From positions 1,248,501 through 1,312,500 of the forward strand of contig NZ_CP033922.1 of assembly GCF_003815715.1 (NCBI RefSeq): a stretch of DNA of 64,000 bases, written 5' to 3'. Below are positions 43,621-55,874 of this stretch, one piece after another (positions within the stretch are counted from its first letter, which is position 1; every line of letters begins with the position of its first letter). Origin of the DNA: Chryseobacterium sp. G0162 (GTDB taxonomy: Bacteria; Bacteroidota; Bacteroidia; Flavobacteriales; Weeksellaceae). A model generated the notes under the pieces. That model was not told where the DNA came from, made no database searches, and worked only from the letters and a program-made list of their open reading frames with translations. A program made the translations under genes and the position numbers.

Positions 43621-46600
43621 TTAAAAACTATACTTCGCTCCAATCTGAATCTGATATGGATTTCCTGACAAAGGTGCTAATCCGTTACCGCTCACATTTT
43701 TTGTATATTCAAATCTTTTGGTAACCGGATCAAAGCTTTTAATTTTGTACATAGAGGTATTTCCATAGGATTCATTGACACCCCATTCTTTATTAAGCAG
43801 GTTGGCAACATTGAAAATGTCTACAGAAAGTTCAAATGCACCAATTTTATCAAATTTTATTTTCTTGGCTATACGCAGATCCCAAACTCCATAGAATCCG
43901 TTCTTACCGCCGTTACGTTCTGCAATTTTACCATTGTATTCACTCACATAATCTTTCAATGCTTTTCCTACATTAGGATCATCAATAATAGATTGGGCAA
44001 TATTCGGGAAGATATAAGCAAGATCATTGCTATCTACAAAATCTCCATTAATATTTCCTCCTGCTGTCATAGAGAAACGTGTTCCTCCAATTCCTGAATA
44101 CCTGATTCCTAGTGTAAATCCTGCAACAGTAGGTGAGTTACCATAAATAACCACTTTATTACGGAACTGGTTATCTGAATATGTCATTTTCAAATCTCTA
44201 GGATCTCCCTGAACCATTGTAGATAGCGTTGCAGAATTCGCTACGTTTCCGTTGTATGATGTATTGTCTTTAATATCAGACCAGGTATAACTTGCTGTAA
44301 TTTCCCCATCTTTCCAATAACGGTAACTGGTATCTACTACAAATGAAAACTGATTGACTTTACCATCACTCACCAGCTCCAATACTCTACCGAAATTATT
44401 GTTGATTCTTCCTTTTTTCCAGTCAATTTTTGCGCCGTCTATTGCAGAGGTAGGAACATACACTCCTCTTCCTCCTTCATTATCCAATGTAAAGAATGGA
44501 TTAGCTACCATGTTTCTGTCGTAGTAATAGTAGTTATTTCTACCCAAAGCCATATAGGCTGCCAATCCTGCTCTGAATCTATCATTAAAGAAGTGGGTAT
44601 AAGAGATGTTCGCTTTGTAAACAATTGGGATTTTAGCATCTTTCCCGGTATAGTTGATGGTTGGAACCTGATCCTTAGCAAGCGTAGGAACAGAGGCGTA
44701 ATTATTTCTATAACTGTTAAAATCCGGTGTCAGTCCAGCCGTTGCCGGATCTACATCTACTGTAGCCAGATGTTTTCCGTCAAATACCAGATTATTGATA
44801 ATCATATAATTGTTGATATCTGAAGAGAATACCCCTGCTCCGAATTTTAAGAAGTCTTTATTCTGCTCGTTGATATTCCATTCAAACTGAAATCTTGGCT
44901 GAATGACGAAAGATTTGATTTTATTATCCGTTCTGATCCCCATTTCATCAAGCAATTTTTGATTGAGTTCTGCTTTTGGATACCCTCCATAATCTAATCT
45001 CAAACCAGCCATCAAATCTAAACCTTTTGCAATTTTAGTCTGGAATTGTCCGTAAACACCGATATTCCAGATATTAGACCTTACTGACGGATCATCCATT
45101 AAAGGGACTTCTCTATAAAATCTGTAAGGTTTAAGATTATCAAAATTATCAAGACTGCTTATTTTTTTATCCGGATCATCCTTAAAATGGAATCTTCCGT
45201 TGACCTCACTTCCGTAAACAGATTTTGAAGTGGTATACATTAAATCAGCACCGAAAGTATATTTTACTTTATCTGTATTGTAGTATAAGTTATCTACAAT
45301 CTGAAACACATTATTTCTGAAGCTTTCCTGGGCAAAACGATGTCCACCGATCTGGATATTCGTAGATCCTGCACTTGATGCTACTCCTTCAACAATCGCT
45401 CTTGGTACAGGTCTTCCTAATTCATCATTCTGATAACTATCCTGGAAAGTATATAAATACTGAGCCTTTAATTCATTAGTTAAATTAGGCTTTAAATTTG
45501 ATCTTAAAGTCAATAATAAACTGTTGTCAAGGTTTTTATCATTCCCATAAGATTCAAAGAAATTGATACTGGTATTATCACCAAGTCCATTTTTATTCAG
45601 GTCGTAAGTAAAATTGTTTCTTAAAGTCAACAAATGCTTCTCATTAATCTGCCAGTCTAAACGTAGAAACGCAGCATCAGAGTTTCTTACTTTGTCAAAG
45701 CTTCCGAACTGTGGAGTATTTCCCACTCCATATTTAGCCCTTGCAATGTCTAAAAATTTATTAAGCGTTTCTGTTGTGGTGTTGAATCTCTTTTCATCAT
45801 CTTTAGACCTGATATCTGCAATAATCAAAGGTCTTGAATCCAGCTGGTGATCCCATGCTGCAAAGAAGTGAAGTTTATTTTTGATAATCGGTCCCCCTAA
45901 AGAGAATCCGAACTGAGAAGTAGAAAAATCATTCTGTCTTTTATTTCCTCTGATGTCATAGGGACTAGAAAGCCAGTTAGTTCTTAGGTATTCCCAGGCA
46001 CTTCCGGAAAATTTATTCGTACCGGATTTGGTAACGGCACTTACCGTTCCACCACCACTTCTCCCCAAGGTCACATCGTATTGGTTGGTGGTAATTTTAA
46101 ATTCACGTACAGCTTCAATGGAGATAGAGAAAGGGGCACCACTTCGGCTGGTAGTAGATCCTGCAGAAGTTGGGTTTTTAGCTGTCATTCCATCAATGGT
46201 AAAGTTGGTAGAAGATCCCAGCTGCCCGGAAAGGTTTCCTCCTTTTCCACTTAAAGGAGATAACTCTGTAAGATTGGTAAAGTTTCGTCCGTTTACTGGC
46301 AAGATACCGATGTTTTTCGCAGAAATAGCTGTAGCGGCTCCCAGGTTTCCGATTTTGTTTTTCAGGTTTCCGGTAATCTTTACTTCTTCAATATGTTTTT
46401 CATTACCCAAATCCATGTTCACCGTTACCTGATCTCCGAAGTTGACATTGTAACCTTCTCTTTTATCATCATTTACGATCACCGTATAAGGCCCTCCCAA
46501 AGGAATTTCTTTAAAAATATACTCTCCTTTTGAGTTCGTTTCCGTTTCCGTCCTGAACCCTGTGGATTCATTAACGATGGTTACTTTCACTTTTTCCTGA

Positions 46601-46716
46601 GCCGCACTTCCCGGCCCGGTCACTTTTCCTACGATGGATGCCTGCGTAGTCTGTGCATACGCTATAGTTCCAAGTCCTAAAAACAATAACCCCAGTACAA
46701 TCTTTACTTTTCTCAT
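43621..46716 (-). CDS. TonB-dependent receptor, Oar-like
   Basis: 1031-aa outer-membrane protein. Signal peptide (to about 21), an N-terminal carboxypeptidase-regulatory beta-sandwich (TQASIVGKVTGPGSAAQEK, about 24-110), a plug with NLTELSPLSGKGG near 145-157, and a barrel with the typical GGTVSAVTKSGTNKFSGSAWEYLRT. It ends in a C-terminal aromatic strand (IQIGAKYSF). Oar-type receptors are known for adhesion and for uptake of peptides or signals. It has its own -7 box. The substrate cannot be read from the sequence. Confidence 0.93.
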   Translation of the reverse strand: MRKVKIVLGLLFLGLGTIAYAQTTQASIVGKVTGPGSAAQEKVKVTIVNESTGFRTETETNSKGEYIFKEIPLGGPYTVIVNDDKREGYNVNFGDQVTVNMDLGNEKHIEEVKITGNLKNKIGNLGAATAISAKNIGILPVNGRNFTNLTELSPLSGKGGNLSGQLGSSTNFTIDGMTAKNPTSAGSTTSRSGAPFSISIEAVREFKITTNQYDVTLGRSGGGTVSAVTKSGTNKFSGSAWEYLRTNWLSSPYDIRGNKRQNDFSTSQFGFSLGGPIIKNKLHFFAAWDHQLDSRPLIIADIRSKDDEKRFNTTTETLNKFLDIARAKYGVGNTPQFGSFDKVRNSDAAFLRLDWQINEKHLLTLRNNFTYDLNKNGLGDNTSINFFESYGNDKNLDNSLLLTLRSNLKPNLTNELKAQYLYTFQDSYQNDELGRPVPRAIVEGVASSAGSTNIQIGGHRFAQESFRNNVFQIVDNLYYNTDKVKYTFGADLMYTTSKSVYGSEVNGRFHFKDDPDKKISSLDNFDNLKPYRFYREVPLMDDPSVRSNIWNIGVYGQFQTKIAKGLDLMAGLRLDYGGYPKAELNQKLLDEMGIRTDNKIKSFVIQPRFQFEWNINEQNKDFLKFGAGVFSSDINNYMIINNLVFDGKHLATVDVDPATAGLTPDFNSYRNNYASVPTLAKDQVPTINYTGKDAKIPIVYKANISYTHFFNDRFRAGLAAYMALGRNNYYYYDRNMVANPFFTLDNEGGRGVYVPTSAIDGAKIDWKKGRINNNFGRVLELVSDGKVNQFSFVVDTSYRYWKDGEITASYTWSDIKDNTSYNGNVANSATLSTMVQGDPRDLKMTYSDNQFRNKVVIYGNSPTVAGFTLGIRYSGIGGTRFSMTAGGNINGDFVDSNDLAYIFPNIAQSIIDDPNVGKALKDYVSEYNGKIAERNGGKNGFYGVWDLRIAKKIKFDKIGAFELSVDIFNVANLLNKEWGVNESYGNTSMYKIKSFDPVTKRFEYTKNVSGNGLAPLSGNPYQIQIGAKYSF

Positions 46717-46734
46717 GTCTTCAAATTAGATGTG

Positions 46735-46742
46735 CAAAGGTA
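46735..46742 (-). promoter_or_regulatory. -7 box of the Oar-like gene
   Basis: TACCTTTG on the minus strand, exact consensus. Confidence 0.6.
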
Positions 46743-46917
46743 TTTTTACTTTGAGAGGCATCTGTTTAAGGGAGTTTTAACATTTTTTTAATTAAACTGA
46801 AACGATATGTTAAATTACTTTAAACATCTGTTTTATTTTCTACAGAGCCAGTTGGTTAAAGCATGTTACAGATTATTAATTTTCCTGTAATATTTAATTC
46901 TCTTATTTTTTAAATGA

Positions 46918-48963
<2,046 letters not shown>

Positions 48964-48992
48964 AGGAATAAAAGCATTTTTAAATAATTATT

Positions 48993-49032
48993 AAATAAAC
49001 CATTAAGATATTATCTTAATGGTTTATTTTTG
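48993..49032 (+). terminator. ligA terminator overlapping the next promoter
   Basis: AAATAAACCATTAAGATA and TATCTTAATGGTTTATTT form an 18-bp perfect stem around one base, followed by TTG. The bases TATTTTTG (49025-49032), in the 3' arm and T-run, also form an exact -7 box for the T9SS gene, 48 bp before its ATG. Confidence 0.8.
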
Positions 49033-49079
49033 CAATATATTCTATATAAAGAATAAAAAACTAATACTAAAACTAAACC

Positions 49080-51788
49080 ATGAAAAAAATTTACTTAGTC
49101 CTTCTGATGACTATGTTCTCTGCCCTACAGGCACAAATCGTTACGATTCCTGATGTTAAATTAAAAAACAAACTTTTATCTTCAACGGCTACAAATAATA
49201 TTGCAATGAATTCCACAGGAAGCAGTATTAAGATAGATGCCAATAATGATGGTGAAATTCAGCTGTCTGAAGCTCTCGCCGTTGAGAAACTTAACGTTGA
49301 GAGTTCTGCAATCGTTAATATAAGTGGTCTTGAAGCATTTTCAAATGTGAAAGAATTAAATTTAATGAGTAATAATCTAATCTCAGCATCTCTCAGTTTT
49401 CCTGAACTTAAATCTCTGAACATCTCTTCTAACTATCTGACTTCTATAAATATTACTAATTGCCCGCTTCTCCAATCAATTGACATCACAAGCAACAATC
49501 TTTCAACGCAGGCCCTTACCAATAACTCTTTAGCCAATTTATATACCGGAGGTAATCAACTGCAACATTTAAATCTACAAGGAATTCCAGCAGTAAAAAA
49601 AGTATTGATAAGCTATTCTAATCTTGAAACAATTAATGCAGCAAATATGCCTTTTTTGGAGGAATTGGAAATAAGTAATGCATCTAAGCTATCACAACTC
49701 AATTTGAGCGGTTCCTTACAACTTAAGAGTTTAGCAATGCAATACACGGGTTTAATTAATCTTGACCTGACCAATCTTACAGGCCTTAAAACACTAGAAG
49801 GTAACAATAATAAATTTCAGACGGCAATTCTTGACGGCTGCACTGCTCTTTCTTTGGTAAGATTGGAAAACTGCTTTCTTACAAGCATGAGTATTAATAA
49901 TCTTCCTTTGCTCAGCATGATGTATCTTTCGAATAATAAACTTACTTCTGTAGTTTTAAACAACCTTTATGGTCTGCAGCATTTTGAATGTTATAGTAAC
50001 CAACTTACCAATCTTACCATCAATAACGCACCTCATCTTATAACTCTGTATGCCAGCAACAATAAGCTTACTGCTCTTAATTTGTCTACAGCTACCAATA
50101 TCGAAACTTTATGGTGCAGTTCTAATAATCTGCTAAGTCTGGATGTCAGCATTCTGACCAATCTTACTTCCCTTCAATGTACTGAGAATCTATTTACAGA
50201 ACTTGATTTTTCCAAAAATAAAGCAATGCAATATGTAGCTTGTAGTTATAATCATAATTTACAAAAAATCTTTTTAAAGAACGGAACCTCTCAGGCTTTT
50301 ATTCTTACTCATTTATTTCCTAATCCAAGCCTTGCTTATATTTGTTGTGATGAAAACGAAATTAATTATTTTAATGCTAATAATGTTTCTGTCAATAATG
50401 GTAAGACAGAAATCAATTCATACTGTTCATTTAACCCTGGAGGTACATTTTATACCATTCAGGGAAATGTAAAAGTAGATGGCAATAACAATGGCTGTGA
50501 TACCAATGATGCCAACAAGGCTTTGCAAAAGTTCATCATAACAGGAGGCAGCAATACAGGAACTGCGATTGCCAATACTTCCGGCAATTTTTCTATTCCG
50601 GTTCAGGCAGGCACCCATACGGTGACTCCGGTTCTTGAAAACCCAACATATTTCAATATTTCACCTACAAACTTTACAGCAAGCTTCCCTCAACAAGCAA
50701 GTCCATTTACTCAAAATTTCTGCATAACTCCCAACGGGATTCATAATGACTTGGAAACAGTAATTATACCGGTAACAGACGCTTCTCCGGGCTTCGAATC
50801 AACCTATAAAATCATTTATAAAAACAAAGGGACTGTCACACAATCAGGCAATCTGATATTTACTTACAATGATAATTTAATGGATTATATGAGTGCGACA
50901 TTGTCTCCATCTTCTCAATCTTCCGGAACATTGAACTGGAATTTCACAAATCTTCAACCCTTTGAAACCAAAGAAATTATCGTTACAGTTAAGCTAAATA
51001 CTCCCACACAAACTCCAGCTTTAAATGGGGGTGATATTCTGCATTACACTGCACAGATTAACGGAGCTACTGATGACACTCCTGCAGATAATAATTTTGT
51101 ACTGAACCAAACAGTTGTGAACTCTTTTGATCCTAATGATAAAACCTGTCTTGAAGGAGCTGCTATCTCAAAAACCCAGGTTGGAGACTACGTCCATTAC
51201 TTAATCCGATTTGAAAATACAGGAACAGCCAATGCCAGAAACATTGTGGTAAAAGATGAGATTGATACCTCAAAATTTGATATTTCTTCTTTAGTTCCTT
51301 TGAATGGAAGCCACAGCTACGTAACAAGAATAACTGATCCTAATGTGATAGAATTTATTTTCGAAAATATTCAGCTGCCTTTTGATGATGCTAACAATGA
51401 CGGATATATATCATTTAAGATTAAAACAAAATCTACTTTAGCGGTAGGGAATAGCTTCAGCAATACGGCCAAGATCTACTTTGATTACAATTTTCCTATT
51501 GTTACCAATACTTATACAACATCGGTGATGGGTACATTGGCTACTTCAGAGATCAAAAACGATAAGAATACAATAAGCATTTATCCTAATCCTGTAAAAG
51601 ACATCCTGTATATTCAATCTGCAAATGAAGTAAGTAAGGTTGTAATTTATGATGCAACCGGAAGAGTCATTACTTCTATGGGTACAAAAGGAAATTCCGT
51701 TCCAGTTTCGGATCTTCCGAAAGGAAATTATCTGATTAAACTATTCTTAGAAGATAAAGTTTCTGTACAGAAATTCATTAAAGAATAA
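49080..51788 (+). CDS. Leucine-rich-repeat surface protein secreted by type IX secretion
   Basis: 902-aa exported protein. A signal peptide (to about 19) precedes a long leucine-rich-repeat block (about 60-420; repeated L-x-x-L-x-L-x-x-N-x-L units). A Gly/Cys-containing joint and a DUF11/CARDB-like beta domain follow (about 560-810; NPNDKTCLEGAAI, YLIRFENTGTANARN). The C-terminal T9SS type A sorting domain is SIYPNPVKDILYIQS...YLIKLFLEDKVSVQKF (about 830-902). It would be exported through the outer membrane and anchored. Function is probably adhesion or ligand binding; no enzyme motif is seen. Confidence 0.9.
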   Translation: MKKIYLVLLMTMFSALQAQIVTIPDVKLKNKLLSSTATNNIAMNSTGSSIKIDANNDGEIQLSEALAVEKLNVESSAIVNISGLEAFSNVKELNLMSNNLISASLSFPELKSLNISSNYLTSINITNCPLLQSIDITSNNLSTQALTNNSLANLYTGGNQLQHLNLQGIPAVKKVLISYSNLETINAANMPFLEELEISNASKLSQLNLSGSLQLKSLAMQYTGLINLDLTNLTGLKTLEGNNNKFQTAILDGCTALSLVRLENCFLTSMSINNLPLLSMMYLSNNKLTSVVLNNLYGLQHFECYSNQLTNLTINNAPHLITLYASNNKLTALNLSTATNIETLWCSSNNLLSLDVSILTNLTSLQCTENLFTELDFSKNKAMQYVACSYNHNLQKIFLKNGTSQAFILTHLFPNPSLAYICCDENEINYFNANNVSVNNGKTEINSYCSFNPGGTFYTIQGNVKVDGNNNGCDTNDANKALQKFIITGGSNTGTAIANTSGNFSIPVQAGTHTVTPVLENPTYFNISPTNFTASFPQQASPFTQNFCITPNGIHNDLETVIIPVTDASPGFESTYKIIYKNKGTVTQSGNLIFTYNDNLMDYMSATLSPSSQSSGTLNWNFTNLQPFETKEIIVTVKLNTPTQTPALNGGDILHYTAQINGATDDTPADNNFVLNQTVVNSFDPNDKTCLEGAAISKTQVGDYVHYLIRFENTGTANARNIVVKDEIDTSKFDISSLVPLNGSHSYVTRITDPNVIEFIFENIQLPFDDANNDGYISFKIKTKSTLAVGNSFSNTAKIYFDYNFPIVTNTYTTSVMGTLATSEIKNDKNTISIYPNPVKDILYIQSANEVSKVVIYDATGRVITSMGTKGNSVPVSDLPKGNYLIKLFLEDKVSVQKFIKE

Positions 51789-51809
51789 ACTTATAAAACA
51801 ACTCTATAA

Positions 51810-51843
51810 TAAAGGCTGCGAATAGTTTTTCGCAGCCTTTTGT
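51810..51843 (+). terminator. Terminator after the T9SS protein gene
   Basis: AAAGGCTGCGAA-tagtt-TTTCGCAGCCTTT with a T-rich tail. It also serves the convergent minus-strand gene. Confidence 0.85.
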
Positions 51844-51846
51844 ATT

Positions 51847-52308
51847 TTATTTAAAAACAAGAATCGCATATCGATTATTCTTCACATCTTTAGGAGTAAC
51901 CAATCTGATGTGTTCCTTATTTTTAAAATAATCTACATAAGAATCTTTGGTGATTGTCTTCCCTTTCTCAGTCTCTTTATATCCGGATTTGAGAATGATC
52001 TTAACGTATTCGTCGTACTCTTTTTTACTTTGGAATTCATATTCAATTCGGTCATCTGATTGATCTTTGTATTCAAACTTACCGATTTTAGATTGGTAAT
52101 CAGCTGATTCATATTCATTCAAGACAAAGCCTAAACCTTCTGTTTTATCATAAAACCTGTAATTAAGACTTTTCATTTCCTTTTTAAAATCAGCCATTCC
52201 CAATTTGTTGAGCGTGGTAAATTGTTCTAAGGTAAAAGTTTGAGCAGAAAAACTCACACTCAGAATCATACAGAATGATATGGCTAATAAGTTTATATCT
52301 TTCTTCAT
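51847..52308 (-). CDS. Small secreted protein of unknown function
   Basis: 153-aa exported protein; the signal peptide MKKDINLLAISFCMILSVSFSAQ fixes the ATG at 52308. A longer in-frame start at 52356 would lie upstream of an exact -7 box (TATATTTG at 52323-52330) and is unlikely. The rest is soluble, Lys/Glu/Tyr-rich and without a motif I recognise. It lies beside a small membrane protein gene on the same strand. Confidence 0.7.
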   Translation of the reverse strand: MKKDINLLAISFCMILSVSFSAQTFTLEQFTTLNKLGMADFKKEMKSLNYRFYDKTEGLGFVLNEYESADYQSKIGKFEYKDQSDDRIEYEFQSKKEYDEYVKIILKSGYKETEKGKTITKDSYVDYFKNKEHIRLVTPKDVKNNRYAILVFK

Positions 52309-52322
52309 TTCGTTAATTGGGG

Positions 52323-52330
52323 CAAATATA
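52323..52330 (-). promoter_or_regulatory. -7 box of the small secreted protein gene
   Basis: TATATTTG on the minus strand, 14 bp before the ATG at 52308. Confidence 0.55.
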
Positions 52331-52349
52331 GAATAATAATAATTTTTGC

Positions 52350-52877
52350 CTACCATTTATCTTCTTTACCCAGCAAGCTATAAGGTCTGATCCTGCTATT
52401 CAAAAGCTTCAGCAAAACCTTTGCCTTTACATTTAAGATATCGGTCTGAATACTGTAACGGATTCCTTTTAAATGAGGCAATATTGTTGTAGATACCTTG
52501 TCTATGACATTAGGATTCTCTTTTGGCTTCTTCGTGATAACACAGATATAGGATGAGGTCTTAATCCCATAATGCCGCATATCTACTATAAAAAATAAAG
52601 TGACTTCGTCAAACTTGATGAATGTGGGCTTTCTCAATACATTATAAACAATAATCTGCTGATCTGCTACAGTCAGTAAAGGCTCTGTTCGTACTAGCAG
52701 CAGTATTGAGTACAGTATTCCAAATGAAAAAAGCGTAATTCCAAGAGAAAGAATTCCTATTATAAAAATATTCTCATCCTTGAAATCCGAGTAGGAAAGA
52801 CCAAAAGTAAAAACACATGAAATGATAAGCAGTACCAGGCTTTTAATTTTACTGGAATAAAAATGATGCTCTTTCAT
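52350..52877 (-). CDS. Small membrane protein of unknown function
   Basis: 175-aa protein with two hydrophobic segments (about 12-30 and 37-63; the second IFIIGILSLGITLFSFGILYSILLL). A soluble PH-like segment follows (TEPLLTVADQQIIVYNVLRKPTFIKFDEVTLFFI), which resembles bacterial PH_9/STM3941-like proteins. I infer membrane association only. It is 35 bp downstream of the histidine kinase gene and may be in the same transcript. Confidence 0.7.
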   Translation of the reverse strand: MKEHHFYSSKIKSLVLLIISCVFTFGLSYSDFKDENIFIIGILSLGITLFSFGILYSILLLVRTEPLLTVADQQIIVYNVLRKPTFIKFDEVTLFFIVDMRHYGIKTSSYICVITKKPKENPNVIDKVSTTILPHLKGIRYSIQTDILNVKAKVLLKLLNSRIRPYSLLGKEDKW

Positions 52878-52912
52878 AGTTTCTATTTGATAGGATTCAA
52901 ATATATAAAACT

Positions 52913-54628
52913 TTAAGCAATGGGAAGTCTGAAATAAAAAGTACTTCCATTATTCAAAGCACTACTGACTCCAATTTCTCCATTCTGTTTCTCAATGAAA
53001 TTTTTGGAGATCGCCAGCCCAAGACCTGTTCCATTCTGATGTTCACCCGGAACCTGGAAATAGCGGTCAAAGATCTGTCTGTGATACTTTTCATCAATAC
53101 CACTTCCTGTATCTATGATATTAAACTGGATAAAAGCATCCATCTTTTCCACTACAATCCGGATTTCTTCATCCTGAAAAGAATGTTTGACTGCATTGGT
53201 AAGAAAATTATTCATTACCCAAACCGTTTTGTCAAAATCAGCAGTTACAAAATCAGTATCTTCCAGCTGATATGATGTATGTATTGAGATATTTTTTTGC
53301 TCTGCCAGTTTTTCAACATTTTTCACAGCTGCCAGTACAATCTCCTTAGGGGAACATTTTTCAACCGTTAACCTGATATTTCCGGATTCCACCTGCGAAA
53401 GATTAAGGAGTTCACTGGTAATATCCAACAACCGCTGCCCATCTTCATTAATGCTTTTCAATAATTCCTGTTGCTGCTCATTCAGCTCTCCGAATTTCTG
53501 ATTTCCCAACAGCTGTACTCCCATTTTAATAGCAGAAATCGGAGTTTTCAACTCATGAGAAATGGTTGCAATAAAATTGGTCTTAGCAAAATCCAGTTCT
53601 TTGAAAGGTGTAATATTTCGCAGCAAAATCACTTTTCCAATATATTTCTTCTCCTTTTCCCCTGTTTTGACAATATTGATGGGAACAATATCCTGTTCAA
53701 AGTAGTTTTCTTTGTTTTCCCGAACAATTTTGATAGGTTCTTTCACCGGATGATCGATATTCTTCAATAATTCACGCATCAAATCATTATTAACGGCAAC
53801 TTCATGGGCTGTTTTTCCAATGATATCTTCTTTGTGGAGATTGGTAATCTTTAAAGCTTCATCATTAATCATATAGATAAAATGATTTTCATCCAGGCCA
53901 ATCACAGCATCATGCATATTATTGACCAAAGTTTCGATCCTTTTTTTCTCCATCAGTTGTTTAGAAAGATTACTGCTTTCATATTCCTGAAGTTTTTCTG
54001 CCATCACATTAAAAGAATCTGCAAGACTGTTGAATTCTTCACTCCCTTTAAAATGGACCCTTTCATTATAATTTTTATCTGCAATCTGTCTGATACTGAA
54101 TGTCAACTGATTGATAGGTTCAGCAATGGTCTGAGGCAGATTGAAAAGTAAAATAAAAGCAATCAGGAAGCAGACTGTTCCGAGGCTGACAATCCAAAAA
54201 GTGGCATTTCCGGCTGTAATAATCGCGATATCACTTTTACGCTCAATCCCTTTCATATTCAAAGACATAATTTTAGCGAGATCTTCCCGGATCAGTTTCT
54301 CCTTATTTGAAGATGGTTCTTTTAAATAGCTGCTGAAATGCAGATTCAGATTCTGGGTAGCCTCTTTTTCTCCAAATTCTGTAAGGTTTTTTTCCTGGAG
54401 CCTGTTATTTTTCTGAAAATCAGCTACTGCAACAGCACTGTCTGTATCAATATGATCCAGGGCAAGAAGCATATTTTTAGAGAACTCAAGACTGTTGTAA
54501 TTGGCTGTAAGAATTTTTTCAGTATCCGATTTCAGCTTATTAATATATACAGAACCTATCACTGAAAGCAGGACGATCAGTAAAAATAAAAGGCCAACGC
54601 CTAAGGTGAGTTTTGTTTTAAGTTTCAT
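52913..54628 (-). CDS. Membrane sensor histidine kinase (HAMP-PAS-HisKA), Kdp-linked
   Basis: 571-aa inner-membrane kinase. Membrane helices are at about 7-30 and 142-165, HAMP at 164-220, PAS at about 230-345, and HisKA with phospho-acceptor His358 in ATISHELKTPISA. The ATPase has an N box VMNNFLTNAVKHS, a G1 box DTGSGI and a G2 box GTGLGLAIS. It comes right after a KdpD protein that lacks a kinase domain, so I infer that it supplies the missing kinase. The NtrC-type regulator at 61939 is a plausible partner. The spacer upstream holds a repeated hairpin element. Confidence 0.92.
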   Translation of the reverse strand: MKLKTKLTLGVGLLFLLIVLLSVIGSVYINKLKSDTEKILTANYNSLEFSKNMLLALDHIDTDSAVAVADFQKNNRLQEKNLTEFGEKEATQNLNLHFSSYLKEPSSNKEKLIREDLAKIMSLNMKGIERKSDIAIITAGNATFWIVSLGTVCFLIAFILLFNLPQTIAEPINQLTFSIRQIADKNYNERVHFKGSEEFNSLADSFNVMAEKLQEYESSNLSKQLMEKKRIETLVNNMHDAVIGLDENHFIYMINDEALKITNLHKEDIIGKTAHEVAVNNDLMRELLKNIDHPVKEPIKIVRENKENYFEQDIVPINIVKTGEKEKKYIGKVILLRNITPFKELDFAKTNFIATISHELKTPISAIKMGVQLLGNQKFGELNEQQQELLKSINEDGQRLLDITSELLNLSQVESGNIRLTVEKCSPKEIVLAAVKNVEKLAEQKNISIHTSYQLEDTDFVTADFDKTVWVMNNFLTNAVKHSFQDEEIRIVVEKMDAFIQFNIIDTGSGIDEKYHRQIFDRYFQVPGEHQNGTGLGLAISKNFIEKQNGEIGVSSALNNGSTFYFRLPIA

Positions 54629-54636
54629 ATGAGAAT

Positions 54637-54716
54637 ACTTATTGTTTTTTAAAAGACATATGCAATCGCGTCATCTTTATCGGTGTTTGTGTTTCCAAAT
54701 CATCGCGATTTCATTA
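54637..54716 (-). repeat. Intra-operon hairpin repeat, copy 2
   Basis: Between the KdpD and histidine kinase genes, the minus strand matches the spacer at 13817-13904. TGAAATCGCG and CGCGATTGCA (54704-54713 and 54661-54670) pair with one mismatch. As in copy 1 it starts a few bases after the upstream stop and ends in CATATGAAA at the next start codon. Confidence 0.7.
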
Positions 54717-54719
54717 CTT

Positions 54720-55829
54720 TTAAGATAAAATAATAATGTCTACCTGTCTTTCATTCAGCCTGTTCATCAAAGTATAGATCCAGCTATAACCGAACAAACG
54801 CTGCCAGAGTTTTGCATGAGGTTTTCCAATACAAACTGTGGTAATGTTATGGGCAATCACATATTCCAGAATTCCGTTATGAACGCTGCTTTCCTTGATT
54901 CGGACAACCTTGGCTCCTAATTCCTGTGCTAAATTAAAATTATTAATCAAATACCGCTGCTTGTCCAGGGCTATTTTTTCAGGATTCTCAGAAGGTTTCT
55001 GGATATAGAGAACCGTCCATGGACTGTTATAATAACTCGCCAATCTGGCTGTTTTCCTAATGATCGTTTTAGCAATTTTCTCATTGCTGCTGATACAAGC
55101 AAGGAATTTTATAGGTTTAAAATTCTCTGTCTTAATTTCAGCTTCCACCTTTCTTTCTACATGCGTTGCCACTTCTTTTAACGAAAGCTCACGAAGCTGG
55201 AGAATGTGTCCGCTTTGAAAGAAATTACTGAGAGCAGTCTGAATTTTCTCTTTCTTATAGATTTTTCCTTCCTTCAATCGCGTGAGCAGCTCATCAGCAG
55301 TAAGATCGATATTGACCACTTCATCCGCCAGCGCTAAAATTTTATCCGGAACTCTTTCAGCAACTTCAACCCCTGTAATTTTTTTAACTTCTTCATTAAG
55401 ACTTTCAATATGCTGGATATTCATGGCACTGATGACATTGATTCCGTTATCCAGAATTTCCAGTACATCCTGCCATCTCTTTTTATTTTTAGAGCCTTCC
55501 ACATTGGTATGGGCCAGCTCATCTACAAGAACTACCTCCGGATGTTCATTGATAATAGCCTGGAGGTCCATTTCCTCCAGGTTTTTACCTTTATAAAAGA
55601 CTGATTTTCTTTCAATTTCCGGAATTCCTTCCACCAAAGCTACCGTTTCTTCCCGGTCATGGGTTTCTATATAACCAATCTTTACATCAATGCCATTCCG
55701 TACAAGAGCATGAGCCTCCTGCAGCATCCGGAAAGTTTTCCCAACACCTGCGCTCATCCCAATATAGATCTTGAATTTTCCTTTCCGGGATTTCTGGATC
55801 AATTCTAAAAAATGTTTTGCTGATGACAT
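54720..55829 (-). CDS. KdpD sensor domain protein without kinase domain
   Basis: 369-aa cytoplasmic protein equal to the N-terminal part of KdpD: Walker A GMSAGVGKT at 24-32, the DELAHTN block, then a universal-stress-protein domain (ASYYNSPWTVLYIQ...). The membrane segments and histidine kinase of full-length KdpD are absent. It probably senses K+ or turgor and works with the separate kinase encoded next. The ATG at 55829 gives MSSAKHFLEL; the frame runs further up to 55862 but reads into spacer. It follows the porin gene in the kdp operon. Confidence 0.9.
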   Translation of the reverse strand: MSSAKHFLELIQKSRKGKFKIYIGMSAGVGKTFRMLQEAHALVRNGIDVKIGYIETHDREETVALVEGIPEIERKSVFYKGKNLEEMDLQAIINEHPEVVLVDELAHTNVEGSKNKKRWQDVLEILDNGINVISAMNIQHIESLNEEVKKITGVEVAERVPDKILALADEVVNIDLTADELLTRLKEGKIYKKEKIQTALSNFFQSGHILQLRELSLKEVATHVERKVEAEIKTENFKPIKFLACISSNEKIAKTIIRKTARLASYYNSPWTVLYIQKPSENPEKIALDKQRYLINNFNLAQELGAKVVRIKESSVHNGILEYVIAHNITTVCIGKPHAKLWQRLFGYSWIYTLMNRLNERQVDIIILS

Positions 55830-55874
55830 TGATTTTATTCTTTTTAGTTTTATTTTAAACACTCTTTCCTTTGG

